A stretch of DNA of 64,000 bases. It comes from Jaltomata sinuosa (taxonomy: Eukaryota; Streptophyta; Magnoliopsida; Solanales; Solanaceae). Made by a program: the position numbers and the translations under genes. Of this stretch, positions 22,106 through 32,813 are shown piece by piece; the first letter of the stretch is position 1, and every line of letters begins with the position of its first letter. The stretch is from positions 62,001 to 126,000 of the forward strand of contig QJPP01000841.1 of NCBI GenBank assembly GCA_003996215.1, given 5' to 3'. The notes below the pieces were generated by a model. It made no database searches. It was not told where the DNA came from and saw only the letters and a program-made list of their open reading frames with translations.

Positions 22106-22615
22106 GCTCTCGATTTGTATGTTGTTGTTTTTGTGTAAAAGGTTAAAGAGGAAGAGAGTACGAATTGTATATATAGGAGTAAATGTTGTGCGCTAATAGG
22201 TGGAACTGATGGGCACGAGGATCGCCAGCATGGAAGTGGGCCTACATTATATTAGGTATCGCACGGGAGTTTAATCTGGATATGCGAATGTCACTTTTTA
22301 TAATTTTGCAGTTTGGGATCACACAAGCTATGTTGTGTATTTTTTTTCCCTTTGAATTAAAATGACCAGCTCCACTCTGAACTTGGTTATAACAAGCTCG
22401 TCGCTTTTCCACATCATGACAACTCCTCATGAGAAACCATCAACACTTATGTTGAATATGTCCTCGAAGTTGATAAACTCCAATAGTGAAAAATGTTTTG
22501 TCATTCAGTTAGTGACCGACAAATTGTCGATGCTCAATTCAACAAGTAAATGGAAGTTCTTTCATATCTTTCAATTTGTCTTCTTCTTTAAATCTATCTA
22601 ATAGCACTTGATAGT
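22106..22615. other. Spacer between the H2A.X and DUF4283 fragments
   Basis: The first 100 bases are the H2A.X 5' flank. The rest holds no recognised gene. The last 60 bases (taatagcac-tgatagttcatcatttc) recur at 41365-41390 as the 3' flank of the DUF4283 frame. Confidence 0.5.
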
Positions 22616-23390
22616 TCATCATTTCTTCTTGGATTTATTGGATCTTATTGAAGTTGTTGACACTGTCATATGATTCTGCTTTGCCAATTGCATCGGTAGG
22701 TGCCTTGGAACAAATTCCTTAGTCACCTTATCATCCCAACTATGTTGTCTTTCATGTGTCTTCTTTTTGCTTTTGTTGCTTCCACTTTTTTGTTGCCTAG
22801 GTGAGAGATCCCCAACATTAGCCACTTTTTCAAAGCATATATCCAACATATTATCTTCCTCGTCCTCTTCAAAAAAGTCATTGTCCAAATCAATAGCATA
22901 AGCATTAATTGGATTAAGTCATGATGCTAAGGCCCCTGACTCATTAGTCTTTGCAATCACACTTTTAGGCACAAATGCTGGAGCTTCTGGACTTAATTTT
23001 CTATCAAAGGAGGAGGTGAAACCTGCTCTTCTTCATCAACCAAATCATTTGTGAAATTAGCTTGAGAGAGTGATGGCATATCTTTCTGCTCCTTGTCTTG
23101 TCCAAGATCACCAACACTAGTACTTTCGTTTCCAGTAGCATTGCAATCAAGTTGTTGCACAGACTCAATTTGCAGCGTATCAACTAAAGCTTTTGAATTA
23201 GCGATACATTGTCCAGCAGTATCTTTTATCCCAAGTCTTGCACCAGTAGAACTCTCTTTTCCAACATCATTTAGTTGCTGCTCAGAGTCGACTTGCGATG
23301 CAACGACCAAAGCTTTTGTAATAGTTCCACTATTTTGCACTTCAACTCCAACACGGTCAACTAAATCTACAAGAACCTTACCTTGTTGAT
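22616..23390 (-). pseudogene. DUF4283/zinc-knuckle protein, C-terminal part, copy 1
   Basis: The minus strand reads VDEEEQVSPPPLIEN (23000), FFEEDEEDNMLDICFEKVAN (about 22840), SGSNKSKKKTHERQHSWDDK and ends SIRSNKSKKK at 22619. The same C-terminus is at 41375-41800. The N-terminal DUF4283 domain and zinc knuckle are absent here. Two frames are needed, with a break near 22940 and Gly/His substitutions. Such proteins are ORF1-like products of plant LINEs and bind nucleic acid. No ORF2 follows. Confidence 0.65.
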
Positions 23391-23580
23391 TATATTGTAA
23401 ACACCTGAAACATCCATTTGTTGCTGCTGCAATACCTCTCCAGCGGAAACGAGAGTTGGAATCCCTGAAGTTGCTACAGTAGAACTATTTGGCTCGGAAA
23501 TTCTAATTCCAGTAGGTTTCGAAATCAGCAAAGTAAGTAGCTCCTTCTCAATGTGCAGCTGAGTTTGATGGAGTTATTTG
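23391..23580. other. Degenerate continuation of the DUF4283 region
   Basis: Short minus-strand pieces resemble the repetitive linker of the other copy (for example 'agaactattt', 'ttgttgctgctgcaat'), but no frame survives. Confidence 0.3.
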
Positions 23581-23639
23581 CATAATTACTCCAAAGTTAC
23601 ATCATCAACTATATAAAGGATTCAAAGAGTTGTTCCTAG

Positions 23640-23745
23640 CAATGACTACTACCTAGCACTCACTCGATCTCTGTTGTTACTATCATCTGATGATCTTCTT
23701 GACCCAATTGGTGAGGGACCGCCACTTCCTAAATATGGTACCTGC
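23640..23745 (-). pseudogene. Unrecognised terminal exon, GSRRSSDDSNN family, copy 1
   Basis: After an acceptor (cttttttggcag, minus strand at about 23752-23741) the exon reads VPYLGSGGPSPIGSRRSSDD, then SNNRDRVSAR and stop. It is a Ser/Arg-rich C-terminal tail. Further copies are at 40085-40212 and 46633-46720. The protein family is not identified. Confidence 0.4.
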
Positions 23746-23934
23746 CAAAAAAGAAAAGATAAAAATGAGACAATCAACAAGTAGCACAAGAATATTATAT
23801 GACACTAAAGTGATATCAGTCAGAACAGGAATAAACAAGAGTTGAATAGTCTCATTGACAAGATATGCAGTTCAAGAACCAAAGAAGAAATATATGTGAA
23901 CCATGGAAAATTTTATTTATCTCAAGTGAACTCT

Positions 23935-24040
23935 TCATATTTGCCAATCTTGAGCGCACCTCCTCCATTGAAATTTGAACCAATGACCTCATGATTCTGA
24001 AACCACTTCATTGATCACTAGGTCACACCCTTTAGGTTCA
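23935..24040 (-). mobile_element. tRNA-derived SINE fragment
   Basis: Reverse-strand 'GTGACCTAGTGATCAATGAAGTGG' (A-box region) and 'TGAGGTCATTGGTTCAAATTTC' (B-box) match the longer copies at 40447, 46728, 60943 and 62690. The 3' part is missing. Confidence 0.6.
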
Positions 24041-24096
24041 TTCAGTCATTCTTTTTATGCCTAGGAAAACCATCAGTAATATAATGATCTTCAGAT

Positions 24097-25152
24097 GATG
24101 CAGATCATGTTTCAACTTCCAGAAGTTCACATCACCTTTTTGTAATGATAGAGAAATCTGTCTGGGACTAACTTTCGGGACCAACAACAGCCTTCGAAAC
24201 TAGGGGATAATGGAACCACCTCTCTACTATAAGTTCATACTGTATCATAATAGGACATAATATTTGTTCCAGTGCTAGAGAGCTAGAAGGTTGCTGCGAA
24301 ATAAAAAGGAACATCGAAAGTTCAAATGGCTGATTCCATGTGTTTTAACTTATGGAAACCTTCCTTGTCTTGATCTCAGTTCCTCATGAATTAAGTCTAA
24401 TTACAATTCTCCAAGGTTTCTTAGTGTACAAGTGAAACAACTTCTCCAAATAGTCTCCAGTTTTGTCAGAGGAACAGGTTCTCTGATGAGTTCCCCTGTA
24501 TTGATGTTAACTTCTTCAATTCCTTTTGGAGATTTGTTAACGACCTGGTTTTGTACTTCTTCCTTGTACATAGATTGTCACTTGTACAATTTTTTTCAAT
24601 CATCAAAACACCAAATGATCTTAAATGTAGATTTAGTAATCAAGGTAGCTCGTGACAGTACAACATCAAGGTTATTCTTTTTGCAAAGAAGTTGTTAAGA
24701 GGGTTGATCCACATATGTAACTATGCCTTTGATACAGAGTACAGAGTTTGACTCTTGGTTCAATTCTAACAGCCGTCCAAATTTGAGATGGTTTACTTGA
24801 AGAAGTTTCCCGATGGGTATTTGTTTCGGGAAACAAATATAGGGATCAAATTTTTTTTCCTTGGAATTTAATATAATTTCTACATCACTATTGATATGAC
24901 CATGCAAAGTTGAAGAACAGAGAGAAATAATTATAGATTTACTGGAGGTGTTCCAGTCGAGCAAAATAAAATAAGAGATGATTATTTTTTGACAAGCAGC
25001 ACCAGTATTAGCAAACGTTAGAGAGCTTGCTCCAATACATATAAACAAACATTTGCCAAACTGGGGGTTTAGCTACATGTCCAGTAACTACAAGTTACAT
25101 CACAAAGAAACTTAGAAAGTTTAAGTGTAATGATGATATTTTCAAACTATTA
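24097..25152. repeat. Compound block, copy 2, left part
   Basis: Matches 14267-15880, with one insertion near 24530-24570. It includes the LTR-like fragment (24330-24620) and the unrecognised minus frame 24695-25048 described for copy 1. The coiled-coil segment is reduced. Confidence 0.75.
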
Positions 25153-25399
25153 CTCTCTCTGTTTCAATTTGTTTGGCCTAATTTGAATTGACACGGAGTT
25201 TAAGAAAGTGAAAAATACTTTTAAATCATGTGATTAAAAATTAAAAAAATATCAAATGTACCAAAATACCCTTTAATCTTGTGGTTTAAAACATGCCATG
25301 TGGAAAGTTGGAATTGAAAAGTTGCTAAAAAGGGAAAGAGACATTCTTTTGAAACGTACTAAAAAGGAAAGTAGGCCAAACAAATTGAAACAGAGAGAG
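25153..25399. mobile_element. Stowaway-type MITE
   Basis: Terminal inverted repeats CTCTCTCTGTTTCAATTTGTTTGG and CCAAACAAATTGAAACAGAGAGAG are flanked by TA (25151-25152 and 25400-25401). The paralogous site at 15875-15890 (ttcaaattattaatattttc) lacks the insert and has a single TA. Confidence 0.93.
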
Positions 25400-25401
25400 T
25401 A

Positions 25402-26446
25402 ATATTTTCAAAGATCGACCAGAATATGAGGATTCAAAAGAAAAAAAAAAGTGCAACCCTAAGATACAATTCACCACCAAAATTTTCACTTTCATGTGCT
25501 CTACAGTGAACAGGACCCTATTAAAGAAAGTGTCATACTGATCAAACATGTTTCTCCTATAATCTCCTGTTTACTGGTACCCCCTTTCCAAGTCTCATGA
25601 CCAGATCAGCATAATTCCTCAATTGCTTTCTAATTCAAACCAATTTTGCAAGTCAATGTTACTGCTAAAGTGAAAGAAGTTTTGGCCTTTGGTTGGTCAA
25701 ATAACTAAAACAACGAACCGACGGTGACGATTAAAAAACCGCAAGCTATAGCAACAAGGAAAACCATAAAAGTCAAATACTGTATCACACTAACTCGTAT
25801 TTCATATTTCATTTTCCCTATTAATATCACTTTAGAAGGACTAGTAACGTAGACCCGAGATCAAACAACAATCCTAGCAAGGGTTATGCCTAGAGTTATT
25901 GAAGATTCTGCTACAATGATTTCCACGTCCCTCACTCTTTATTCTTACTCTGTCTAGAGGCACCATACATACCCTTAAACAATTGCTTGCAAAGAGAAGC
26001 AATTTCCAATCCCATTTATTTTGAGTCTTGAAGACACCAAACTCTACAACGAAATAATTAAATGTTCACGAGAAAAGTTGTTACATGGAAATACGCCAAA
26101 AGGAAAAGGACAGAGAAGATCTCCAAGCAGACCTGGTGTAACGATGTCTCTTAAGTATGCAATATATTTTTCTAAAGAAACCGAATTGAGAAGCACTTGT
26201 GAGAAATGTATAAAGTGGAATCTCACAAGTCATTACTTACACAATCGTCATTCATCTGAGTTTTTGCAGCCTTCATTCTGACTGTATCCTTGGCTGTTTT
26301 TTTGGTGTGTGTGTGAAAGGGACAAACCAGGCTTTCAATGTAGATTTCCGTCTCAATAGAGGAATCAAAATTAGTGATCTCGGCATATTTGATAGTATAT
26401 CATCGAAGTTGATCCAAACACAAGAAGAATTTCACCTTTATTATAC
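25402..26446. repeat. Recurring block segment M, copy 2
   Basis: Parallel to 15880-16940, in the same order, including the F-box-like tail on the minus strand (SLVCP near 26330). Coding frames are broken. Confidence 0.7.
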
Positions 26447-26450
26447 TCAT

Positions 26451-26548
26451 AGGCAGGGAGTGTGACAACGTATACGCTTCCCTTTACTACATAGGGCCTT
26501 CTCATCAGTTGCAGGGTTTGGTGGCCCGAAATTGACTTGGCTTCGCCA
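26451..26548. other. Approximately 100-bp insert replacing the kinase intron end in copy 2
   Basis: Copy 1 runs 'ttatactc ttgcagggcatctgacaataaaaagcg'. Copy 2 runs 'ttatactc' then about 98 bases of unrelated, more GC-rich sequence (gtgtgacaacgtatacgcttccc ... acttggcttcgcc) before 'aaaaaagcg'. The splice acceptor and first codons are lost. The origin is not recognised. Confidence 0.55.
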
Positions 26549-26550
26549 AA

Positions 26551-26839
26551 AAAGCGATGTCCATAGCTTTGGGGTAGTTTTCCTTGAAATACTGACTGGC
26601 CGAAGAGCCATGGACAAGAGAAGACCAAGGGGTGAGCATAACTTAGTGGCATGCACAAAATCATATCTTGCATATAGGTGTCATTTTTGTCAGATTATAG
26701 GCCCTCGTCTTGGAGGCCACTTCTCAAAGAAAGGAGCATTTAGGTCCACTGAGATTGCTGCTCGCTGCCTTAGAAAAAAACGCATAATCTAGACCGCAGA
26801 AGAGTGAAGTCGTGGAAATGTTGATGCCGCTGCCTTCAA
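26551..26839 (+). pseudogene. Receptor-like cytoplasmic kinase exon (left arm, copy 2)
   Basis: Reads KSDVHSFGVVFLEILTGRRA, MDKRRPRGEHNLVACTKSYL, IIGPRLGGHFSKKGAFRSTE and RCLRKK before a frameshift in an A-run near 26780. The remaining SEVVEMLMP part is out of frame. Compared with copy 1 it keeps the ancestral Asp-Lys-Arg-Arg after GRRAM but has lost its splice acceptor. Confidence 0.78.
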
Positions 26840-26972
26840 TGAGTTAAATTGTCTCCACTCGTAGCGTTTAAATTAAAGATGCTGGTATCAACTCATAAAA
26901 TTTGGGATTAAATCTATCTTGTATTTGGTTGACACCAGCATCTTTAATTTATACGCTAGGAGTAGAGGCAAT

Positions 26973-27284
26973 TTAACTCATTGAAGGAAGAGGCATCAAC
27001 ACTTCCACAACTTCACTCATCTGAGTTCTGGATTTTGCTTTCTTACTAAGGCAGTGAGCATCAATCTTGGTGGAACTAAATGCTCTTTTCTTTGAGAAGT
27101 GGCCACCAAGACGAGGATCGATAATCTGACAAAAAATGATGCCTATCTCAAAGATATGGTTTTTCCATGCCACTAAGTTATGTTCACCCCTTGGTCTTCT
27201 CTTGTCCATGGCTCTTCGGCTAGTCATTATTTCAAGGAAAACCACCCCAAATCTATAGACATCACTTTTCATTGGCAGATGCCC
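26973..27284 (-). pseudogene. Receptor-like cytoplasmic kinase exon (right arm, copy 2), frame open
   Basis: The best-preserved copy. After an intact acceptor (ctcttgcAG) the frame gives GHLPMKSDVYRFGVVFLEIM, GEHNLVAW, QIIDPRLGGHFSKKRA, AHCLSKKAKSRTQMSEVVEV and ends MPLPSMS without interruption. It is still only subdomains IX to XI, so no kinase activity is expected. Upstream on the same strand lie the F-box-like fragment and promoter-like leader, so a spliced chimeric RNA is conceivable. Confidence 0.8.
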
Positions 27285-27299
27285 TGCAAGAGTATAACA

Positions 27300-27893
27300 T
27301 TTGACATGCAAATGGATGGGACAGACGCATACATATCAAGGATGGGTTTCAGAAAAGCAATTCTTTTGCCCTGTCAAATTCGATCAATCAATCCATTGAC
27401 AGAGCCTACAAGCCATAAAGATTTGGTAAGGCGTGGTTATGTTTCATGACAAAAAACTACTATGGATCTTCAATATTGGAGATGGTGAAGAGAGAGATGA
27501 GAGATGAAAAAGGAACTATGATGAAGAGGAGAGAGAGCTGGGCGGCTGTGAAAGAGGATAGAATGGAAAATCTAGGGTTTTATAATGTGTAGCAATATTC
27601 TTCTTAAAGTGCAAATTAAGTAATACAAAAGAAGTATTGCTATTTTATTAAAAGGCTTTACTAGTCAAGTTAACTATTCATTGTTTTTTCTGCTTTTTTT
27701 TTTTACTTTGCAACGGGACTTGAAATAGATTCGCACCTCATCTCGCTCTTCTCACATTGGTTTTCCTAATTAATTGGGCCTTGAGTTTGTCTCGGCTCAA
27801 AATTCTCTTTTCGGGCTTAAGACTTTCAGTCCATTCATTTGTTTCACCAAACCGATAGTCCAATCCAACTACATTAACAACTTGTATTAATAC
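27300..27893 (-). promoter_or_regulatory. Promoter-like region with F-box-associated fragment, copy 2
   Basis: Same order as 17762-18360: TATAAAACCCTAG box near 27580, CT-rich leader, then the GSVNGLI-like remnant near 27400. The sequence ends at the shared 'ttgtattaatac', after which different insertions follow in each copy. Confidence 0.5.
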
Positions 27894-28651
27894 TATATCT
27901 ATATCATATTATATTAAAAGTGGGAAGCTCCTAACTTCAAAGTTGAATTACGTTTTTACCCCTACACTAAATAAAAATCAAATCAAATAATAAATTTAAT
28001 TAAATAGTCATATTTTATTTATTTAAAGGCAGAATTAGAATTCCAACATTTCACTTTAATTCCTTAGTTATGGCATTAAGAAATCTCTTAGTTATTACTT
28101 ATTAATGCAAACGTTTTTCACTTAAAAAAATATCTTCTCCTTCTTATTCCAAAACTATGAAGAAATTGAGGAGTTGCAAAAAGCTCAATATAGATTAATA
28201 GTTGTGTAATTAATACATTAAATTCATTTAATTAATTCAATACATGGAGTGTATTCATCTAATGTGGACTTTTGATAATCTGCAACTTATTTTTTCTCAT
28301 TTCATTTCTCCATTCAATTTCCTTTAATTAAGTTTTTCTCCTATTTAATTCTTTAGTTATGACATTGTAAATTTCCCATAGTTATTCCTAATTATTTCTA
28401 CCTTTCATCTTCCCCTGTATTGTTTTTTCCCCACTATCTTTTCACATTCTCTACATCACTATAAAGGTTCATAGTTAGGTGTCTTTGTCCCATTATCATC
28501 TCTCTGCTTCAAATACACTTTTCACAGAATAACTTTCATTTGTGTCTTCTATGTATTCTTAATTTGTGTTCATCAACAGATCAGATGCATGTGTTTTTGT
28601 GTGCATTATTTTGGTTGTTTTCTGATGTTCTGCACGACCTACCGATTTAGT
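27894..28651. other. AT-rich insert beginning with a Helitron-like 5' end
   Basis: At 27904 TCATATTATATTAAAAGTGGGAAGCTCC follows an A, like 19579. The rest is AT-rich and without genes. It ends where a copia LTR begins. No CTRR terminus is seen, so the element, if real, is truncated. Confidence 0.4.
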
Positions 28652-29507
28652 TGTTTAACTATATTAGTTACCTATCGATGAAACAGGTTTCCTAATGTGT
28701 TTCAACAGTAAGAAAACAGTAACTAAATAACACAGTGATTTTTACATGAAAAACCACCCGGCTCACAAAGGTGTAAAAACCACGACCTGTACCTCTACAG
28801 GATTTAACCTCAACTTCACTAACACAATGAGCCTCAACAAAATGATTACAATTCGATGTAACCTCGGAATTATAAACTCTAATCCCTAACAACACCAACC
28901 ACCCAAGGTTTGTGTTTCCCAAATCTTCTAGTTAACCCAACTTGAAGACTACAATCCTACTTCAGTTTATAACACACTGAACTATGATTACAACTCAAAG
29001 AACAACTCCTAATACATCACATTTAAGACACCTTAACTAGACTCTGTACTTAGGAACCAGGTTCTTCAATGTGTTTCTTCAGTAACCTCCGTTACACTTG
29101 CTAAAGTCAATTTCACAATTGCCTTTTTATTCTCTGTGAGTGCACGAATGCTTTTGATAGCAGCTCTGCTATTTAAGCATACTCCTCAAGGAGTTCTTGT
29201 TTCACTTCAAACTCCTTGCAATCAAACTCGCTTGCTTAGACTCTCTTGATTCTTGGACTCTCTTCTTTCTTGGACTCTCTTGATTATTGGACTCTCTTGG
29301 TCTACTCATATTATACTCCTTATCATATGTAGACTCCTATCTGATTCGTGCTTTGTGCAGACTTTGAGATCTTTTCTCCTTGATACTCCTTCATTTCAAA
29401 GAATCCTAATATAAGTTGGACTCTGCGTGATGGAACAGGTAATAGAAACAGGTTAATGTATGTGTTCCACTGTTTTGTCAATCATCAAAACATACAAGAA
29501 CCCAACA
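28652..29507 (-). repeat. 3' LTR of the pol-deleted copia element
   Basis: Ends AACCCAACA at 29507, next to the purine-rich minus-strand tract at 29508-29522. The left limit TGTTTAAC at 28652 is inferred from the usual TGTT start and expected length (856 bp). Internal landmarks 'cggctcacaaagg' and 'atgagcctcaaca' match the other copia LTRs. Confidence 0.7.
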
Positions 29508-30125
29508 AATTCTCCCTTTTTGATGATGACAAATTCACGCTCCTAGTGTACTGTGCTCAACCTGTTTCAGTCAATTCAGAGTCTAAATAAAGTATCAAAA
29601 GACACACGTTAGATGAACCAGGTCAGAGTCATTTTACCCAGTATACAACACTTCCCCCTTTTGGCATCATAAAAACCAGTTTAAGCCATATGAGCAAAGC
29701 ATTAGGAGAAACATGTTAGAAGAACCAGGTTAGAACACTGGGTTATAAACATTACATAGTATACTCACTTCTCCCTTTTGGCATCATAAAACATTGTAAA
29801 TACAAAAGAGCATACTAAGATGGATAAATTAAATACTCATGGCCACTAGGGCTATCATCTATACAAACACTTAAAATTCAAAAACTCAGTTAGATATAAC
29901 AAAGTATTTGCAAATACAAGGGAATAGCCAGAAGCAAGAGAATAAAACAAAACATTTCCATTGATCATTCATAAGACGCACCACAAATTTTTAACAAAAT
30001 TAAAAACAATATTAAAGCACTTGTGATGAGAGTAGGAAAGGTTTGGGAGAGTCTGAAGATAGGAGATCTAGGCTTTTGGTGAAGCTTGAGCATGAGATGA
30101 TGAAGGAGAATCTTTCTGGAGCAAG
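29508..30125 (-). other. 3' untranslated part of the pol-deleted copia element
   Basis: Contains 'cccccttttggcatcataaaa' twice (29646 and 29770) as an imperfect direct repeat. No coding frame of note. Confidence 0.5.
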
Positions 30126-30497
30126 TCAAACAAGCCTTGTATGTTGGGAGAATTTGTAGCATTTTCCCCCTCTTTTTTTTTGTTCAGCCTTAAGACATGC
30201 ATTTTCCTCTCTAAGAGCAACCTTCTTAATATCATACTGCACATGAGGCATATTCAAGACCTCAAGGTGAGAAGCACGAAGTGCTGCAATCTTATCATCC
30301 TTAACGATCACAGAAACCCTTAGGTGCTGCAAATGAGCATTGGACCTTCTTGAAGAACCAGGTGCCTCAACCTGTTCCATAAGTACAGATATTTCAGACC
30401 CAACCCTCAATGATCCATCCTTGCTCACCAATCCTAAATTCCTTTCAACAGTGAGCTCAATAGGAGAAATAAGTTCTACTAAGGGATCCCTAAACAT
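30126..30497 (-). pseudogene. Extra copia ORF, coiled-coil C-terminal part
   Basis: The 123-codon frame includes PGSSRRSNAHLQHLRVSVIV and KIAALRASHLEVL, parallel to PRRRANAPLQWLRAMLAA and EIAAMRASHDEKL in 5843-6199. It is the C-terminal coiled coil of the extra 3' ORF. The conserved central domain (FTGFGG..., WPPLDG) is not found upstream, so this copy was truncated. Confidence 0.65.
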
Positions 30498-31199
30498 TTC
30501 CCCCTAAATAGATGCACCAATAAAATTGAGCCCATTAGATGAATCTGGTTCAACTATGGGGTCACCCAGATGTTCTCCCTCACAAGATACATCCTCCTTA
30601 ACTCCCTTAGCAACATTAAACGCCCCATAGACAGATTCCCCCTGATTCACACCCCCAGATAATTCTCTCTTACTTTTGAAAGAGTGATGGTTATGGAGTT
30701 CTTTTAGGATTCAATCTCTTTTGGCATTTTGAAAGAAATGGGTACAAATGTTTTATAATTATTTTTAATATTTTAACAAAATTAGTGCACATACCTCGAT
30801 CAATATTTCAATGCCTGATCCTATTTCCATTTTTCAAGACATTTTCCTGTGATATAGGCAAATATAATGTTATATTGCATGAGTTACTTGAACTTGAAAA
30901 TGGTATAGAGACATACAACTAAATGTACAAGCCTGAGCATAAAATTAAACTTAGTGTGCAATTTGTACAGTGTTCCTTAGCCAATCATTGAGGGGTACTC
31001 ATGTAATCTTAATCATCCCCAATTAGACTCCTGCAATGGATCAGGTTCATCCATAGTTCCCCCTATCACAAGGTTTTCATTCTTTCCAATGCCACTTATC
31101 CTCTCTTTCATACCATATTCGAGGCTTACATTTCCTCTCTTTCATAGCTTGTGAGTGAAAGAAATTTAATTTTTCCCATTCATATGCCTTGAGCAAGCA
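30498..31199 (-). other. Remnants of extra ORF N-terminus and pol end
   Basis: No open frame survives. The region near 30985-31020 matches the end of copia pol at 7800-7850, so the deletion joins pol's last codons almost directly to the protease start near 31190. Confidence 0.5.
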
Positions 31200-32776
31200 C
31201 TAATCATGTATCATATTTGCTTGCTTACTTTCACTTGATCCTGCAAAACAACCAGAGGTTAGTTTAGGAACCCAGACTAGCTTGGGCCCTTTTCTTTGAG
31301 TAAAAGGATGAATTAAGCTTCTTTTTGCCCATGATGGCAACATGTTAGTGCACTTGTTCCTTTGCACAGATTCAGAACTGTTTCTTTTTGCCAGTCTGAT
31401 GTTTTTATTTGTGAACCAGGTTGCAGTTGAACATTCAGTAGTGGGATGCCCCATATGTCCATAGATATAACACAGATCTTTAGTAGACGCATTTTCTTTG
31501 TGAAATCCTAGACCTGCCTTTTCACTATGAGTACTTTCTCCTAACTTCTTCACTATTCTAGATTAGTTGGTCCATCTATTTGCCTTTTCAAGATCAAATT
31601 TTATCCTGGAGTTTTCTAGACTCAATTCTCACCCTTTCCTTTTCATAGAGAAGATTATCTTTGCATTTTTTCAGTTCTAACTCAGTAATCTCTTGACTTT
31701 CACTTATTTTATCCTTGCAATTTTCAGAGATTGCATTTTTTAGGATTTCTGATTTTAGACTTAAGTTGATTGAATCAAGTTGACTGACATGTTCCTTTAG
31801 GATACCATTTTCTTTATCAGTTGCAATCTTACAAGTCTCAAGATCAATGTATTCAAACTTTAGACTTGCAAGAACATTGAATAACTGGTTCCTATCAGAA
31901 ATTTGTTCAACAAAGTCTTCAATCAATGCATTCATTAGACCAACAAGTTTTCTTTTAGAAAAAAGATGCAACTTATCTTTAAGTTCAAGAATGCTTACCT
32001 CAGAGTCAACCTTTTCTTCTTGTTCGAGATTTGAGTCTCCAATTGCCATGAATGCAATTTCTTCTTCAGAGTCTGAACCCCAAACAGCTATCATGGCATA
32101 ATCTTCCTTTTCCTTTTTCTTAGAGTTAGCCTTCTCCTTCATTTTTGCCTCCTTTTCAGCCCTTTCCTTTCTCCACTCAATTTCCCATAATGGACACTCC
32201 TTGATAATGTGATCCGTCTTTCCACACTTGAAGCATCCAAGCTGAGGTTTCTCATTGGACCGGGTTTTACTACCTGTTCATTTTATCTCGTAGCCATTTT
32301 CCTTCTTGAAGAACTTTTTGAAATTTTTGGTGATGAATGCAATCTGTTCTTCGTCTAAATCAGAGTCCTCATCACTAGAAGCCTTAAAGGCCAGTGATTT
32401 GTATCCACTATCAACCCTTTTAAAGTTGTCCATCTCATAAGTCTTCAGATTTCCCACTAGTTCATCAAGAGTCATTGTGGTAATATCCTTTGCTTCTCTT
32501 ATAGCAGTAACTTTTACATCCCAGTTTGCTTTTGGTAAGATCCTTAAGACCTTATCAACTTGTTCTTTAGTTGTTAGCACCTTTCCTAGTGATGATAGTT
32601 CATTTATCAAGGTAGTCAGTCGAGTAATCATTTCCTGCAATGTCTCATCATCCTCCATTTTGAATGTCTCATATTCAGTGAATAGCATTGCAATCCTGAA
32701 CTTTCTTACTTGACTTGTTCCCTCATGTGCATTTACTAAGCCCTCCCAGATCTGTTTGGCAGTAGTACAATTGGAC
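31200..32776 (-). pseudogene. Gag of the pol-deleted copia element, with long coiled-coil tail
   Basis: The 166-codon frame 32778-32278 starts inside gag (TAKQIWEGLVNAHEGTSQVR, NELSSLGKVLTTKEQ) and ends in NFKKFFKKENG. After a stop the knuckle CFKCGKTDHIIKEC follows near 32230. The 182-codon frame 32142-31594 is an acidic coiled coil (LELKKCKDNLLYEKERVRIE). A third frame 31553-31200 holds CYIYGHMGHPTTEC, a second CCHC knuckle whose second Cys is Tyr. This tail is longer than in the element at 4527-12641. Confidence 0.8.
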
Positions 32777-32813
32777 AAGCGATGTCCATAGCTTTGGGGT
32801 ATGGCAGTAGTAC
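32777..32813. other. Deletion junction with templated filler
   Basis: After copia gag the sequence continues with 'aagcgatgtccatagctttggggt', the first bases of the left kinase arm (compare 17020-17041). Then comes 'atggcagtagtac', which copies the copia gag sequence 50 bases upstream (ggcagtagtac at 32758). Then the arm spacer resumes at 'accagcatc'. About 340 bases of the left arm are missing. Confidence 0.75.

Larger units (their letters stand above)
26551..27298. repeat. Palindromic kinase duplication, copy 2
   Basis: Arms 26551-26892 and 26928-27298, spacer 35 bp, same geometry as copy 1. 'gatgctggtatcaac' pairs with 'gttgacaccagcatc' at the spacer edges. Confidence 0.88.
28652..32776 (-). 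mobile_element. Copia retrotransposon relative with pol deleted, 5' end missing
   Basis: Reading the minus strand: gag from 32776 to about 31200, a few residues of protease start, then a direct jump to the end of RNase H near 31020 (IKIT and LNDWL, as at 7800), the extra ORF's coiled-coil end, a polypurine tract, and one LTR (28652-29507). Integrase, RT and most RNase H are gone. The 5' LTR, primer site and gag start are missing at the 32776 junction. It belongs to the same subfamily as the element at 4527-12641 but is clearly diverged. Confidence 0.85.

Noticed and set aside
22240..22600. Short frames at 22242-22430 and 22362-22601 as genes
   Set aside because: No motif; the sequence continues the flank of the DUF4283 fragment.
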